From: Lachnospiraceae bacterium
GTDB taxonomy: Bacteria; Bacillota; Clostridia; Lachnospirales; Lachnospiraceae
DNA length: 42,932 nucleotides
Direction: 5' to 3'
NCBI GenBank assembly: GCA_013316825.1
Contig: WSLY01000021.1
Coordinates: forward strand, 1 to 42,932
Below, in pieces: positions 9,048 through 17,070 of this stretch. Position 1 is the stretch's first letter. Every line of letters starts with the position of its first letter. The notes below the pieces were generated by a model, which had not been told where the DNA came from, did not search any database, and saw only the letters and a list, made by a program, of their open reading frames with translations. The translations under genes were made by a program, and so were the position numbers.

Positions 9048-9539
9048 TCACAGTTTGCGCATACTTAAATAGGAATTGTGATAGGAGGCGTTGTAGGTAA
9101 CGTCTTCCTTGAACCAGTCAGGCGGCAGAAATGTTTCTGCCGCATTTTTACTGCCAAATTCTACTTCTGCAAGAATCAACGGAGCAAAGGGCGGCTCAAA
9201 AACATCCAGCTCGATGGTGAGGGAGTAATCCTCCGGCGGCTTGGGACCGCCTGCCGCAAACTGCGGGTGGAGCAGAGGAATTAAGTATCTTTTTTTGGTA
9301 ATGATATTGCCGTCCGCTTTGGCAAGAAGGTGGTAATAGGACTCTCTGTTAAGCGGAAGATTATGCTCTTCCCTAGTCATCATGCCCTGTCCCTTATAAG
9401 TCATATAAAATTCATCATCTTCCCTGCGAATGCGAATAACGGGGTCGGTATTCAAATAAGCCTGCTCAATGGTGTGAACAGGGTAAAGGTCCAGATTGTC
9501 GGGAAGGTGTTTTATGGTAAATTTGCGTTCGATTTCCAT
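9048..9539 (-). CDS. CYTH domain protein (adenylate cyclase/triphosphatase fold)
   Basis: A 163-residue CYTH protein. The family acts on triphosphorylated substrates through acidic and basic residues inside a beta tunnel, often as an inorganic triphosphatase. The start MEIERKFTI carries the defining ExExK motif (Glu2, Glu4, Lys6). Paired basic residues follow (RIRRE, TKKRYLIP), with acidic strands ELDVFE and LAEVEFGS. The ATG at 9537-9539 is chosen because AAAGGAGAG stands just upstream, whereas the longer reading adds only MYLQRRVP. A TATAAT promoter precedes it. The substrate cannot be assigned; nucleotide cyclase activity is less likely than triphosphatase activity in small CYTH proteins. 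Confidence 0.85.
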   Translation of the reverse strand: MEIERKFTIKHLPDNLDLYPVHTIEQAYLNTDPVIRIRREDDEFYMTYKGQGMMTREEHNLPLNRESYYHLLAKADGNIITKKRYLIPLLHPQFAAGGPKPPEDYSLTIELDVFEPPFAPLILAEVEFGSKNAAETFLPPDWFKEDVTYNASYHNSYLSMRKL

Positions 9540-9571
9540 GGGGACTCTCCTTTGCAGATACATCTACTTTT

Positions 9572-9599
9572 ATTATACCGCTTTTTCCCATGAAAACAA
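9572..9599 (-). promoter_or_regulatory. Promoter of the CYTH gene
   Basis: Read on the minus strand, TTGTTT (9594-9599) and TATAAT (9572-9577) are separated by 16 bases. The start codon follows about 33 bases downstream after AAAGGAGAG. Confidence 0.6.
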
Positions 9600-9620
9600 G
9601 AGAGGTTTGAAAAATAAGGG

Positions 9621-9636
9621 CTTTTGACACCCGAAT
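9621..9636 (-). repeat. Intergenic motif copy 2
   Basis: On the minus strand this reads ATTCGGGTGTCAAAAG, preceded by G, and matches the copies at 11-26 and 36462-36477. It lies upstream of the CYTH promoter rather than just after a -10 box. Confidence 0.4.
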
Positions 9637-9843
9637 CCTGTGATTTTGTGGCTGGAAAAGAGAAAAGACAGAAAGAAGCAAACAGGCAGATAGCTAAAAA
9701 CAGACGGTTCAAAAGCAGATGGACAAAATGGCCGCTTGGCTGTAAAATGAAAACAGCAGAATTTATGCCTGGCGTACACGGCATAAATGTGTATGTAACC
9801 AGTATTTTTTCATGGAAAGGTGTGCGCAGAAATGAGGAATGAT

Positions 9844-10404
9844 ATGAGCAGAATCGCGGTGTTTTTGGCAGAAGGATTTGAGGAAATCGAAGCGCTTACG
9901 GTAGTCGATTTGTGCCGCAGGGCGGGACTGGAAGTGATGATGGCTGCCGTAACAAAAGAGGATGAAGATACCTGCATTGTAACCGGCTCCCATGGTATTT
10001 CGGTGAAGGCGGATGTGGCTTTGAAGCAGGTGGATTTTGACGGGCTTCATATGCTGGTGCTGCCGGGCGGTATGCCGGGCACACGCAATCTGGAGGCATG
10101 TGCCCCGCTGATGGAGAAGCTGGATGCATTTTACAAGGCTGGCAGATGCATTGCGGCTATCTGTGCAGCGCCCAGAATATTCGGGCACAGGGGATATCTG
10201 GAAGGCAGAAATGCCTGTGCGTATCCCGGGTTTGAAAAAGAGCTTACCGGTGCAAAAGTCAGTACGAATCAGGTGGAGGTTTCCGATCATGTTACCACCT
10301 CAAGAGGGCTGGGAACGGCGATTCCGTTTGCGCTTGCCATTGTAGAACGCTTTTGCGGCAAGGATAAGGAAAGGGAGCTGGCGAAAAGCGTGGTCTATCA
10401 ATAA
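9844..10404 (+). CDS. DJ-1/PfpI family protein
   Basis: A 186-residue DJ-1/PfpI superfamily protein related to human DJ-1 and bacterial YajL/ThiJ. Proposed family roles are protection against oxidative stress, glyoxal detoxification or chaperone activity. The reactive cysteine is Cys107 in AAICAAP (the nucleophile elbow). The partner glutamate is Glu16 in AEGFEEIEAL, matching Glu18 of DJ-1. The LVLPGGMPGT strand is also typical. The ATG at 9844 is preferred over upstream candidates (9820 GTG-type, 9832 ATG) because GAGGAAT lies close before it and MSRIAVF fits the family start. The LytTR regulator follows after 52 bases on the same strand. Confidence 0.88.
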   Translation: MSRIAVFLAEGFEEIEALTVVDLCRRAGLEVMMAAVTKEDEDTCIVTGSHGISVKADVALKQVDFDGLHMLVLPGGMPGTRNLEACAPLMEKLDAFYKAGRCIAAICAAPRIFGHRGYLEGRNACAYPGFEKELTGAKVSTNQVEVSDHVTTSRGLGTAIPFALAIVERFCGKDKERELAKSVVYQ

Positions 10405-10456
10405 ACGAAGCGGCGAAAAGCGGCGGAGGGTGCATGAAAGGGGGGGAAGGGTTTTT

Positions 10457-11179
10457 ATGTACAGGATAGCGTTATGCGATGATGTGGCGGCAGAGCTTGA
10501 CAGGGTGGAGGCGCTGCTTGCGGCATATGGCAGAGAAAAACGAAACGGGAAGTATGTAATAGACAGATATGAAAGCGGGGAGGCGCTGCTTGCGGCAGTC
10601 AGGGAGAAGCGGGAATGTCCCGATATTCTGTTTCTGGATATTTTTATGTCGGGAAAAACCGGACTGGAGGCGGCTTTGGAGCTGAGGCAGCTTGGCATAA
10701 AGGCGCCCATCATTTTTTTGACTACTTCACCGGAATACGCACTGGAGGCGTATGCGGTCGATGCGCTGCAGTATATTGTAAAACCGATAGAGAAGGAAAA
10801 GCTTTTTCATGCTATGGATATTGCTTTTGGAATATTGCAAAAGGATGTGGAGGATTTCATCGTAATCAGGGTTGCCGGAGGTGTCCGCCAATTCAGTCCG
10901 GATGCGGTTATCTATTGCGAAACGCAGAAAAACTATCAAGTGCTCCATCTGGAAGAGATGGATTTGCGGGTTCGAATGACGGGCGGTGAGTTGTATGGAA
11001 TTTTGGAGAGGTTTCCCCAGTTCTGTCGCTGCGGCAGTTCGTTTATTTTAAACCTGCAGCATATTACCCTCGTGGAGAGGGAAGAAATCAATATGGACAA
11101 CGGCAGCCGTATTTATATACCCAAAAACAAAATAGCCGAGTTTCGAAAAACGTATTTTTCTTATTATTTTGAAGCGTAG
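10457..11179 (+). CDS. LytTR-type response regulator (orphan)
   Basis: A 240-residue AgrA/LytR-type transcriptional regulator. The receiver domain (residues 1-125) has Asp8/Asp9, phosphoacceptor Asp61 in ILFLDIFMSG, a Thr in FLTTSPEYAL and Lys in YIVKPIEKEKL. The C-terminal LytTR DNA-binding domain spans about residues 135-238 (VIYCETQKNYQVLHL, FCRCGSSFILNLQHI). The start follows the purine-rich GGGGGGAAGGG. Unlike most LytTR regulators it has no adjacent histidine kinase: the neighbours are a DJ-1 gene and a chemoreceptor, so its kinase must be encoded elsewhere. Targets are unknown. Confidence 0.88.
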   Translation: MYRIALCDDVAAELDRVEALLAAYGREKRNGKYVIDRYESGEALLAAVREKRECPDILFLDIFMSGKTGLEAALELRQLGIKAPIIFLTTSPEYALEAYAVDALQYIVKPIEKEKLFHAMDIAFGILQKDVEDFIVIRVAGGVRQFSPDAVIYCETQKNYQVLHLEEMDLRVRMTGGELYGILERFPQFCRCGSSFILNLQHITLVEREEINMDNGSRIYIPKNKIAEFRKTYFSYYFEA

Positions 11180-11308
11180 AAAACGGTGAAATCACGCAAA
11201 ATATCCCGCAATATATACGAATTATCCCATAAAGAGGAATTTCTTTCAAATCATGCTAAGATAAAATAGTATAAATAACAAAATCGGCTAAAAGGGAGAG
11301 ATGGCATC

Positions 11309-13309
11309 ATGGGACGAACGATAAAGGGGAGACTGACTATCAGCGTTATCTGTATTGTGGCGGCAAGCATTCTGTTTACGACGGCGGGAATTGCGGCGGT
11401 CGCCGGCAGGTGTCTGATTCAGGACCAGACAGAAGCCTTGCAGCTCAATGCGGGCAAATATGCGGAAGAGATTAATACATGGATAGAGAACGAAAAGATG
11501 CTGGCGGAGGGAGCCGCAAACAGCATTGAGGCATCAGGCGATACCGATTTGCATTTTATTCAGGCAGCATTAGATGCCCATGCAGCGGACAGGACAGAGC
11601 TTTTGAATTTATACTGCGGTACGAAAAACAGCGATTTTATTCAGTCAAACAGGGAGGCGGCGATACCGGAGGACTATGACCCTGTGCAGAGGGGATGGTA
11701 CAAACAGGCGGCAGAAGCAGGGAGGACCATAGTGACAGACCCCTATTGGGATGTGCTCACCAATCAGATGTGTACGACCATTGCTTCACCGGTATACATA
11801 GATGGAAAGCTGGAAGCAGTTGTCGGTCTGGATGTGACGCTGGGAACCGTGACGAACCTGACAGGGAGTATCGGTTATGCGGACGGTGTGTATGGTTTTC
11901 TTGTGGACAGCAGCGGACATTATGTGGCGCACAGAAACAAAGAATATGAGCCCACCGAGACTACGGCAGTTGCTGTTTCGAACATCCTGCCGAAGCTGGA
12001 ACCTCTGTTGGGCGGCGGTGACGGCAGTGTGGTGAAACTTACGGATTACGACGGGACAGCATGTTATTTTGCGGCGGAGAAAATCAGCGGAAGCGGGTGG
12101 ACATTAGGTGTTGCGGCGCCTACGGCAAATGTGAGAAATTCGCTTACTGCCATGGTTGCGGTTGCGGCGGTGATTGCCCTTGTGGTGATTGCGGTTGTAG
12201 TGGTATTTATGACGGGTATTATTGGCAGGACGTTAGCGCCTGTGCAGATGCTAAAACAATTTGCATCAGGGGATTTTTCGGAAAATACCGTAGTGCAGAA
12301 AGGGATTCCCAAGGAATATAAAAACGAAACAGAGCAGATTCGGACGGCGACCGTGGAAGTAAAACAGCAGATTCGGGGCATTATTCTCAATACCAAGCGG
12401 GAGGCGGAGAGTATCAACATGATTGCGGACGATACCTCCGTGAAAATGACGGCGCTTTCACAGGATATCAGGGATATTGCCGAATCGGCAGGCGATGTGA
12501 TGGAGCAGACGCTTGAAGCGGGAAAACTGGCGGAGCGCATAAAGGATACCGGCGAGGCGCTCGGCGGTATGATAGAAAAAGTGGCAAAAAAAGCAGGAGA
12601 GGCAGCGGGACAGTCAGCCGATATCATGCGCCGTGCAAAGAAACAGTATGAGACCTCCGAAGTATCGGGAACGGAGGCAGTTACACTTTATCAGGAGACC
12701 AAGGAAGAGTTGGAAGGAGCGATTGCCGACAGTCAGAAAGTGCGGGAGATACATACGCTTGCAGAAGAAATTCTGTCCATCAGCTCACAGACTAATCTGT
12801 TGGCGCTGAATGCTTCTATAGAAGCGGCGCGGGCAGGAGATGCGGGCAAGGGTTTTGCTGTTGTGGCGGAGGAAATTCGCAGTCTTGCGGATAACTCCAG
12901 ACAGGCGGTGGATAAGATACGGCAGGTGACGGATGACGTGGTGCAGAACGTATCGGCGCTTTCCAAAAGCTCGGCGAAGCTGCTTGACTTTATGAACGGA
13001 AAGGTGATGAAGGACTACCGCGGCATGACGGAGCTGGCAAAGATGTATGAGCAGGATGCAGCATTTTACAGTGGTATTTCAGGCGAATTAGGCAGCGCTT
13101 CGCAGGAGATGAGTACCAGCATGGAGGGTATCAGCGAATCGATACATGACATTGCGGTGCTTGTGGAAAAAATTGCAGGGCATATGCGGGATATGGAGCA
13201 ATCAGCGGATAATTCCAATGAAAATGCGGAGGCGGTTCTCTCGCAGATGCAGGAGCTGTTTAGGCTGAGCGGGCTGCTCAATCGGACGGTTGCATCTTTT
13301 AAAGTGTAA
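11309..13309 (+). CDS. Methyl-accepting chemotaxis protein with a Cache-type sensor
   Basis: A 666-residue transmembrane chemoreceptor. The first membrane helix is at residues 10-33. An extracytoplasmic Cache-like sensor spans about 35-280 ([20 protein letters not shown], and a second lobe with [18 protein letters not shown]). The second helix is at about 282-305. A HAMP-like linker ([19 protein letters not shown]) and a long coiled-coil signalling domain follow. The signalling hairpin [20 protein letters not shown] and [15 protein letters not shown] lies near residues 490-525 and would bind CheA/CheW. WYKQA plus DPYW resembles Cache domains that bind amino acids, but the ligand is not certain. 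Ribosome binding sequence AAAGGGAGAG precedes the ATG. Confidence 0.92.
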   Translation: MGRTIKGRLTISVICIVAASILFTTAGIAAVAGRCLIQDQTEALQLNAGKYAEEINTWIENEKMLAEGAANSIEASGDTDLHFIQAALDAHAADRTELLNLYCGTKNSDFIQSNREAAIPEDYDPVQRGWYKQAAEAGRTIVTDPYWDVLTNQMCTTIASPVYIDGKLEAVVGLDVTLGTVTNLTGSIGYADGVYGFLVDSSGHYVAHRNKEYEPTETTAVAVSNILPKLEPLLGGGDGSVVKLTDYDGTACYFAAEKISGSGWTLGVAAPTANVRNSLTAMVAVAAVIALVVIAVVVVFMTGIIGRTLAPVQMLKQFASGDFSENTVVQKGIPKEYKNETEQIRTATVEVKQQIRGIILNTKREAESINMIADDTSVKMTALSQDIRDIAESAGDVMEQTLEAGKLAERIKDTGEALGGMIEKVAKKAGEAAGQSADIMRRAKKQYETSEVSGTEAVTLYQETKEELEGAIADSQKVREIHTLAEEILSISSQTNLLALNASIEAARAGDAGKGFAVVAEEIRSLADNSRQAVDKIRQVTDDVVQNVSALSKSSAKLLDFMNGKVMKDYRGMTELAKMYEQDAAFYSGISGELGSASQEMSTSMEGISESIHDIAVLVEKIAGHMRDMEQSADNSNENAEAVLSQMQELFRLSGLLNRTVASFKV

Positions 13310-13364
13310 AGATGTAGAGGGGAGAGAAAATTTTCGCTAAAATCTCATCAAATATCTCTAAGGG

Positions 13365-13393
13365 TAGACAACATGGGGACAGGAATATATAAT
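13365..13393 (+). promoter_or_regulatory. Promoter of the GGDEF gene
   Basis: TAGACA (13365-13370), a 17-base spacer and a perfect TATAAT (13388-13393) lie 35 bases upstream of the start codon. The GGDEF gene is therefore probably transcribed separately from the chemoreceptor. Confidence 0.7.
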
Positions 13394-13428
13394 ACATAAA
13401 AAGGTGAGGCAGGAGTAAGAGGAAATTG

Positions 13429-14772
13429 ATGGAAAAAACAGCGTTTGACGAGATTCGGAAAATATGGGAATTTTATGAGGAACTGAATGAAATCGTATAC
13501 GTATCGGATGTGGACAGTCATGAACTGGTTTATATGAACCGTCTGGCGCGGGAACTGCACGGACTGCAGTCACTGGAAGAAGTAAAAGGAAAAAAGTGCT
13601 ATGAAGTGATTTCGGGAAGTTTGATGCCCTGTGCCGCATGCAGCAATGAAAAGCTGGAGCAGGGGAGCTTTTGGGAAGAGGTATGTTACAGACCGGTTAT
13701 CGGCAAGAAGCTGCTTTTAAAAAATACTCTGATGGAAGCGGACGGCAGGAGATACCGATTTGAGCTTGCCGTAAACATTGGCGACTGGGGCAGGCTGGGA
13801 AAAGAATATGAACAGAATGAAGTTATGATTAACGAAGGATTGCGGATTGCGTTGTCCGCGCCTACGCCGGAGCAGTCCATAGAAGTGCTGATGGAGTATA
13901 TCGGGCAGTTTTTTAATAGTGAGCGCGCCTATATTTTTGAGGATATGGAGAACGGCACCTGCAAAAACACATACGAATGGTGTGCAAACGGCGTTGAGCC
14001 GCAAAAAGAGAATCTGCAGGCAGTACCTGTGGAGGTAGTTTCTTTGTGGTATCAGAGATTTGCAAACGGGGAAAGTGTTATCATCGGCAATGTGGAAAAT
14101 ATCAGAGAGACGGACCCTGACGTATACGAATATTTAAAACCGCAGAACATACAGTCGCTGGTGGTAAGCCCCATTATCAGTGAAAAAAAGATTATCGGTT
14201 TTTACGGTGTGGATAATCTGCCGGAGAAATTTTTATACCATATCGCACATATGCTGCAGACACTGGGATATTTCCTGGTTTCTGTTCTTCGGCGCCGGAA
14301 TCTGGTTAGAAGGCTGGAAGAAATGTGCTTTTTAGACCAGCTTACGGGAATTGGGAACCGCCATGCCATGAACGAGGCGATTGCAAAAATAAAACCGGAA
14401 AAAAGCATTGGGCTTCTATACTGCGATGTGATGGGACTGAAGAGAGCCAATGACACCAAAGGGCATGGAGCCGGAGACGAGCTTTTAATCCGTGCGAGCG
14501 AATGTCTGGAAAGAGAATTCGGGGAATACAATTTGTTCCGCGTGGGCGGTGATGAATTTCTGGTTCTGTGCGAGGGAATTTCGGAGGAAGAACTGTTGAA
14601 GCGCGTGGAGCTTGTCAGGGAAGATATGAAGAAGTCGGATGCGATGATGGCGCTGGGTTTCGTGTGGCGCGCTGACGGCAGGCAAAGTCCGGATGCCTTG
14701 ATTGCAGAGGCGGATAACCGGATGTATGAAGAAAAAATGGAATGGTATATGAAGAAAGAAAAACTATTATAA
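13429..14772 (+). CDS. PAS/GAF/GGDEF diguanylate cyclase-like protein
   Basis: A 447-residue cytoplasmic signalling protein. It has an N-terminal PAS-like domain (residues 10-120) with a cysteine pair in MPCAACSNEKL, a GAF-like domain (about 130-285, SERAYIFEDM and VVSPIISEKKIIGFYG) and a C-terminal GGDEF domain. The intact GGDEF signature is at residues 373-377 (FRVGGDEFLVLCEG), consistent with c-di-GMP synthesis. No RxxD inhibitory site is obvious and there is no EAL domain. The ATG at 13429 follows GAGGAAATTG; a TTG one codon earlier is the alternative. No membrane segments are present. The cysteine-containing PAS might sense redox state or a metal, which is inference. Confidence 0.88.
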   Translation: MEKTAFDEIRKIWEFYEELNEIVYVSDVDSHELVYMNRLARELHGLQSLEEVKGKKCYEVISGSLMPCAACSNEKLEQGSFWEEVCYRPVIGKKLLLKNTLMEADGRRYRFELAVNIGDWGRLGKEYEQNEVMINEGLRIALSAPTPEQSIEVLMEYIGQFFNSERAYIFEDMENGTCKNTYEWCANGVEPQKENLQAVPVEVVSLWYQRFANGESVIIGNVENIRETDPDVYEYLKPQNIQSLVVSPIISEKKIIGFYGVDNLPEKFLYHIAHMLQTLGYFLVSVLRRRNLVRRLEEMCFLDQLTGIGNRHAMNEAIAKIKPEKSIGLLYCDVMGLKRANDTKGHGAGDELLIRASECLEREFGEYNLFRVGGDEFLVLCEGISEEELLKRVELVREDMKKSDAMMALGFVWRADGRQSPDALIAEADNRMYEEKMEWYMKKEKLL

Positions 14773-14779
14773 AACAGGA

Positions 14780-14802
14780 GAGGCACTTTCAAAAAGTGCC
14801 TC
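14780..14802. terminator. Hairpin between convergent GGDEF and SASP genes
   Basis: A perfect 10-bp stem, GAGGCACTTT with AAAGTGCCTC, across a 3-base loop, lies between the two converging genes. The T tracts on either side are short, so this is a probable but not strong bidirectional terminator. Confidence 0.65.
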
Positions 14803-14821
14803 CCTCCGTTTTGATTTCTAC

Positions 14822-15022
14822 TTATTTCATGGATTCTTCCTGCTTCTTAATCATTCTACGAACCATTTCGCCGCCGATAGAACCAGCTTCCTTGGAAGTC
14901 AGGTCACCGTTGTAACCCTCCTTTAAGTTTACGCCAAGTTCAGAAGCAACTTCAGTTTTGAAACGGTCCAGAGCTGCCTTAGCTTCAGGAACTTCTACTC
15001 TATTCGTCTTGTTGCTTGCCAT
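14822..15022 (-). CDS. Alpha/beta-type small acid-soluble spore protein
   Basis: A 66-residue SASP that coats and protects spore DNA and is degraded at germination. The family signature is clear: EVPEAKAALDRFKTEVASEL, then GYNGDLTSKEAGSIGG and MVRRMIKKQE. The germination protease site falls within TEVASELGV. The ribosome binding site GGAGGTGAAAAAG is excellent. Expression is expected in the forespore under sigma-G or sigma-F, but I could not place a convincing promoter. The upstream region instead carries two inverted repeats built on ATAAGTG/CACTTAT. This gene supports a spore-forming host. Confidence 0.95.
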   Translation of the reverse strand: MASNKTNRVEVPEAKAALDRFKTEVASELGVNLKEGYNGDLTSKEAGSIGGEMVRRMIKKQEESMK

Positions 15023-15084
15023 TCTTTTTCACCTCCAAACGCTTTTGTTTTTTTACAAGACTTCTGCTTGCAATCTATCTTCAA

Positions 15085-15109
15085 GATAAGTGGATAATAA
15101 CCACTTATC
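15085..15109. repeat. Inverted repeat upstream of the SASP gene
   Basis: GATAAGTGG and CCACTTATC form a perfect 9-bp inverted repeat separated by 7 bases. A weaker related pair (AAGTG...CACTT) stands at about 15161-15180, with the shared word CACTTATC. This could be a regulator site or the hairpin end of an upstream transcript. Confidence 0.5.
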
Positions 15110-15229
15110 CCGGAGATTTTTTGCACAGCTTTTCCGTAACCGGAGACTGTTTTCCGCATTAAGTGTGTTGTTATCACTTATCTTGATGTTAGTATTGGCA
15201 TAGAAGGAAAAAATATTATGGTAAGTTTT

Positions 15230-15955
15230 TCAAAAATATTTCATGGTATGGGTTTTGATTCCACACAGGAGAAGGGCGGCAAAAAACAGGAGTAGTAAGT
15301 AAATAAGATTTGCAAATTGCAGTCCGCCGTCCTGCATAAGCAGGTATCCCCAAAAGGCGGGAAAGATTTTTCCTGTAAGACTGAGCGCTTTTGGGAGAAG
15401 CGTTAACGGAAACATAATGCCGGAAAGCATGATGGACGGTAAAAAGACAAGCTGTGAAATCATAGTCATTTTTGCCTGATTTTTTACGAATAATCCCAAA
15501 ACGCTTCCTATACTCAGCGAACTGGCGGTATAGACGGCAAGCGATAAGAAGAAGGAGGGAAAATCCGACGGCAGTGCTGCATGAAAAAGAAGCGGCGCAA
15601 GAAAAAGTATGATGCAGCACATAATTATCAAATGGATAAATGCAGAAAGAAACATTGCTGCAAGTCCGAGTGATAAAGGTACGCCGTTTGCCTTATAACT
15701 TTTTTTAATTTCACTTCCATAGGTCTCAATCAAGGAAGGCGGAAGTCCGATAAACGCGCCCATGGATACGCCCATTACAGTCATAGACGGTATCAGAGTT
15801 TCTTTCATTTCCGGCATGACTGAGGTAAAGATACCGCCCATAAGAAGAAAGAAGAGAAGGGGAACGGCATAGCAGGTTACCAACAAAGCTTTGCTCCGGA
15901 TATCCAGCTTCCACTGTAATGCCACACTATACAAAAAGGTGTTGATATGTTTCAT
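15230..15955 (-). CDS. ABC-2 type transporter permease
   Basis: A 241-residue integral membrane permease with about six hydrophobic segments (for example LLVTCYAVPLLFFLLMGGIF and LIIMCCIILFLAPLLFHAAL). It forms the membrane half of an ABC exporter with the ATPase encoded just upstream. The ATPase stop and this start are 3 bases apart, and the ribosome binding site AAGGAGGAAC lies inside the end of the ATPase gene, indicating coupled translation. The C-terminal half has the PSIMLSGIMFPLTLLPKAL segment typical of ABC-2 permeases. The substrate is unknown; drug, peptide or lipid export are possible. Confidence 0.85.
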   Translation of the reverse strand: MKHINTFLYSVALQWKLDIRSKALLVTCYAVPLLFFLLMGGIFTSVMPEMKETLIPSMTVMGVSMGAFIGLPPSLIETYGSEIKKSYKANGVPLSLGLAAMFLSAFIHLIIMCCIILFLAPLLFHAALPSDFPSFFLSLAVYTASSLSIGSVLGLFVKNQAKMTMISQLVFLPSIMLSGIMFPLTLLPKALSLTGKIFPAFWGYLLMQDGGLQFANLIYLLLLFFAALLLCGIKTHTMKYF

Positions 15956-15958
15956 TTT

Positions 15959-16768
15959 TTAGTTCCTCCTTACCATTTCCATAAAATGCTCTTCTAATGA
16001 GCCTCTGTCTACTTTAATATCCAATATGCGCAGTCCCTTTTGCTTCAGGCTGTCCAGCAGGGAAAGCAGGGTGTCTTCAATATTATCTGTCTTGTAGGTG
16101 CAGGTGCCTTGATTTGTTTTCACGTGAATCAAATACTTTTGTCCCATTTTTTCCGTCAGCTCCGAGGCTGTGCCGCAGAACACAATATTTCCTTCCTTTA
16201 AAACCGCAATTCGGTCGCACAGCGTTTCCACCTCCGCCATATCGTGACTTGCCAGAACTATCGTTTTGCCCGCTGCCTTCAGCCGGCGGATTTGGCCGTG
16301 CAGGGACAGTCTGCCTTCCACGTCGAGTCCTGCGGTCGGTTCGTCCAGAAAAAGAATATCCGGATTGCGGATAAGGGCGAGCGCAAGGTGCAGCCGCCGC
16401 TTCTGTCCGGTGGAGAGCTGCAAATACTGCTTTTTTGCAAATGCGGGTATTTCAAGTGCTGTAAGAACGTCTTCATTTACTTTTTCGTTGTTCCATTTGG
16501 CAAAGAGGCGCACGGCTTCCATAGGTTTGATATGGGCGGGCAGGGATGAGGACTGGAGCTGGATGCCCATTTTTCCGTTTACGGTGATGGTGCCGCTGTC
16601 ATATTTCTTCAGCCCTTCGATACATTCCAGTGTGGTTGTTTTGCCTGCGCCGTTGACGCCAAGCAGGGCAAAGATTTCGCCTTTTGCAATTTCAAAATTG
16701 AGTCCTTTGAGGATGCAGGCGGCGCCGTAGCTCTTTTTTAAGGCGCGGACTTGTATAGCTGTGTTCAT
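15959..16768 (-). CDS. ABC transporter ATP-binding protein
   Basis: A 269-residue ATPase energising the downstream permease. Walker A GVNGAGKTT is at residues 37-45, the signature is LSTGQKRRL, Walker B is ILFLDEPTAGLD, and the H-loop is in VLASHDMAEV. A C-terminal extension of about 60 residues after the ATPase core resembles the regulatory tail of CcmA/DrrA-type exporters. The start follows AAGGAG. The IS110 element begins only about 40 bases upstream, so the promoter of this operon may have been altered. Sequence near the start includes CATTATAC as a possible -10. Confidence 0.9.
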   Translation of the reverse strand: MNTAIQVRALKKSYGAACILKGLNFEIAKGEIFALLGVNGAGKTTTLECIEGLKKYDSGTITVNGKMGIQLQSSSLPAHIKPMEAVRLFAKWNNEKVNEDVLTALEIPAFAKKQYLQLSTGQKRRLHLALALIRNPDILFLDEPTAGLDVEGRLSLHGQIRRLKAAGKTIVLASHDMAEVETLCDRIAVLKEGNIVFCGTASELTEKMGQKYLIHVKTNQGTCTYKTDNIEDTLLSLLDSLKQKGLRILDIKVDRGSLEEHFMEMVRRN

Positions 16769-16820
16769 ATGTGATGCTCCTTGTATAATGTATTTAGGTT
16801 GTTCAAGGGATACCTATAAA

Positions 16821-17070
16821 CCCTTAGACCTGCTTCTTTACATCTCCAGTCTGATAGGAGATAATTGTTTTATTAGATTGAGAGGATGATCGTTTGCTCC
16901 TTGAGCGGTTCTGCTCGTACTTGAAAGACTGATCCCTCTCTCTAATAAGCTTTCCGCGTATGAGTTGGATGTTGGTTGCCCTATGGCTTCTCTCCGTATT
17001 TGGCACAAGGTAGTGGCGCTTATTAGTTGAGTGGTCTCCCAGTCTAAAATCTTTCTTCTGAGGTGGCTGT
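16821..17070 (+). ncRNA. Candidate IS110 bridge RNA in the left end
   Basis: IS110 elements with a long left end encode a structured bridge RNA there that pairs with donor and target DNA. This region folds into a long interrupted stem: TTATTAGA (16870-16877) with TCTAATAA, GAGAGG with CCTCTC, and GATC with GATC, capped by GAGC-ggttct-GCTC. A second module follows, closed by CTAATAAGC (16942-16950) and GCTTATTAG (17018-17026). Two internal-loop modules fit the target- and donor-binding layout. The exact RNA ends and guide bases cannot be set by eye. Confidence 0.55.

Larger units (their letters stand above)
9540..9843. other. Divergent intergenic region between the CYTH and DJ-1 genes
   Basis: This 304-base gap holds the CYTH promoter near its left edge and one copy of the GATT[AC]G motif (9621-9636, minus). 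The remainder is purine-rich AAAAG/ACAG sequence without a convincing gene. Short open frames here lack family resemblance and good ribosome binding sites. Confidence 0.5.

Noticed and set aside
14995..15177. Minus-strand frame of 60 codons upstream of SASP
   Set aside because: It overlaps the SASP ribosome binding site and start and contains the inverted repeat; more likely the leader region.
16769..16830. Clean disruption of the ABC operon promoter by the IS110 element
   Set aside because: The insertion is about 40 bases upstream of the start, but I could not reconstruct a convincing -35 across the empty site, so disruption is not demonstrated.
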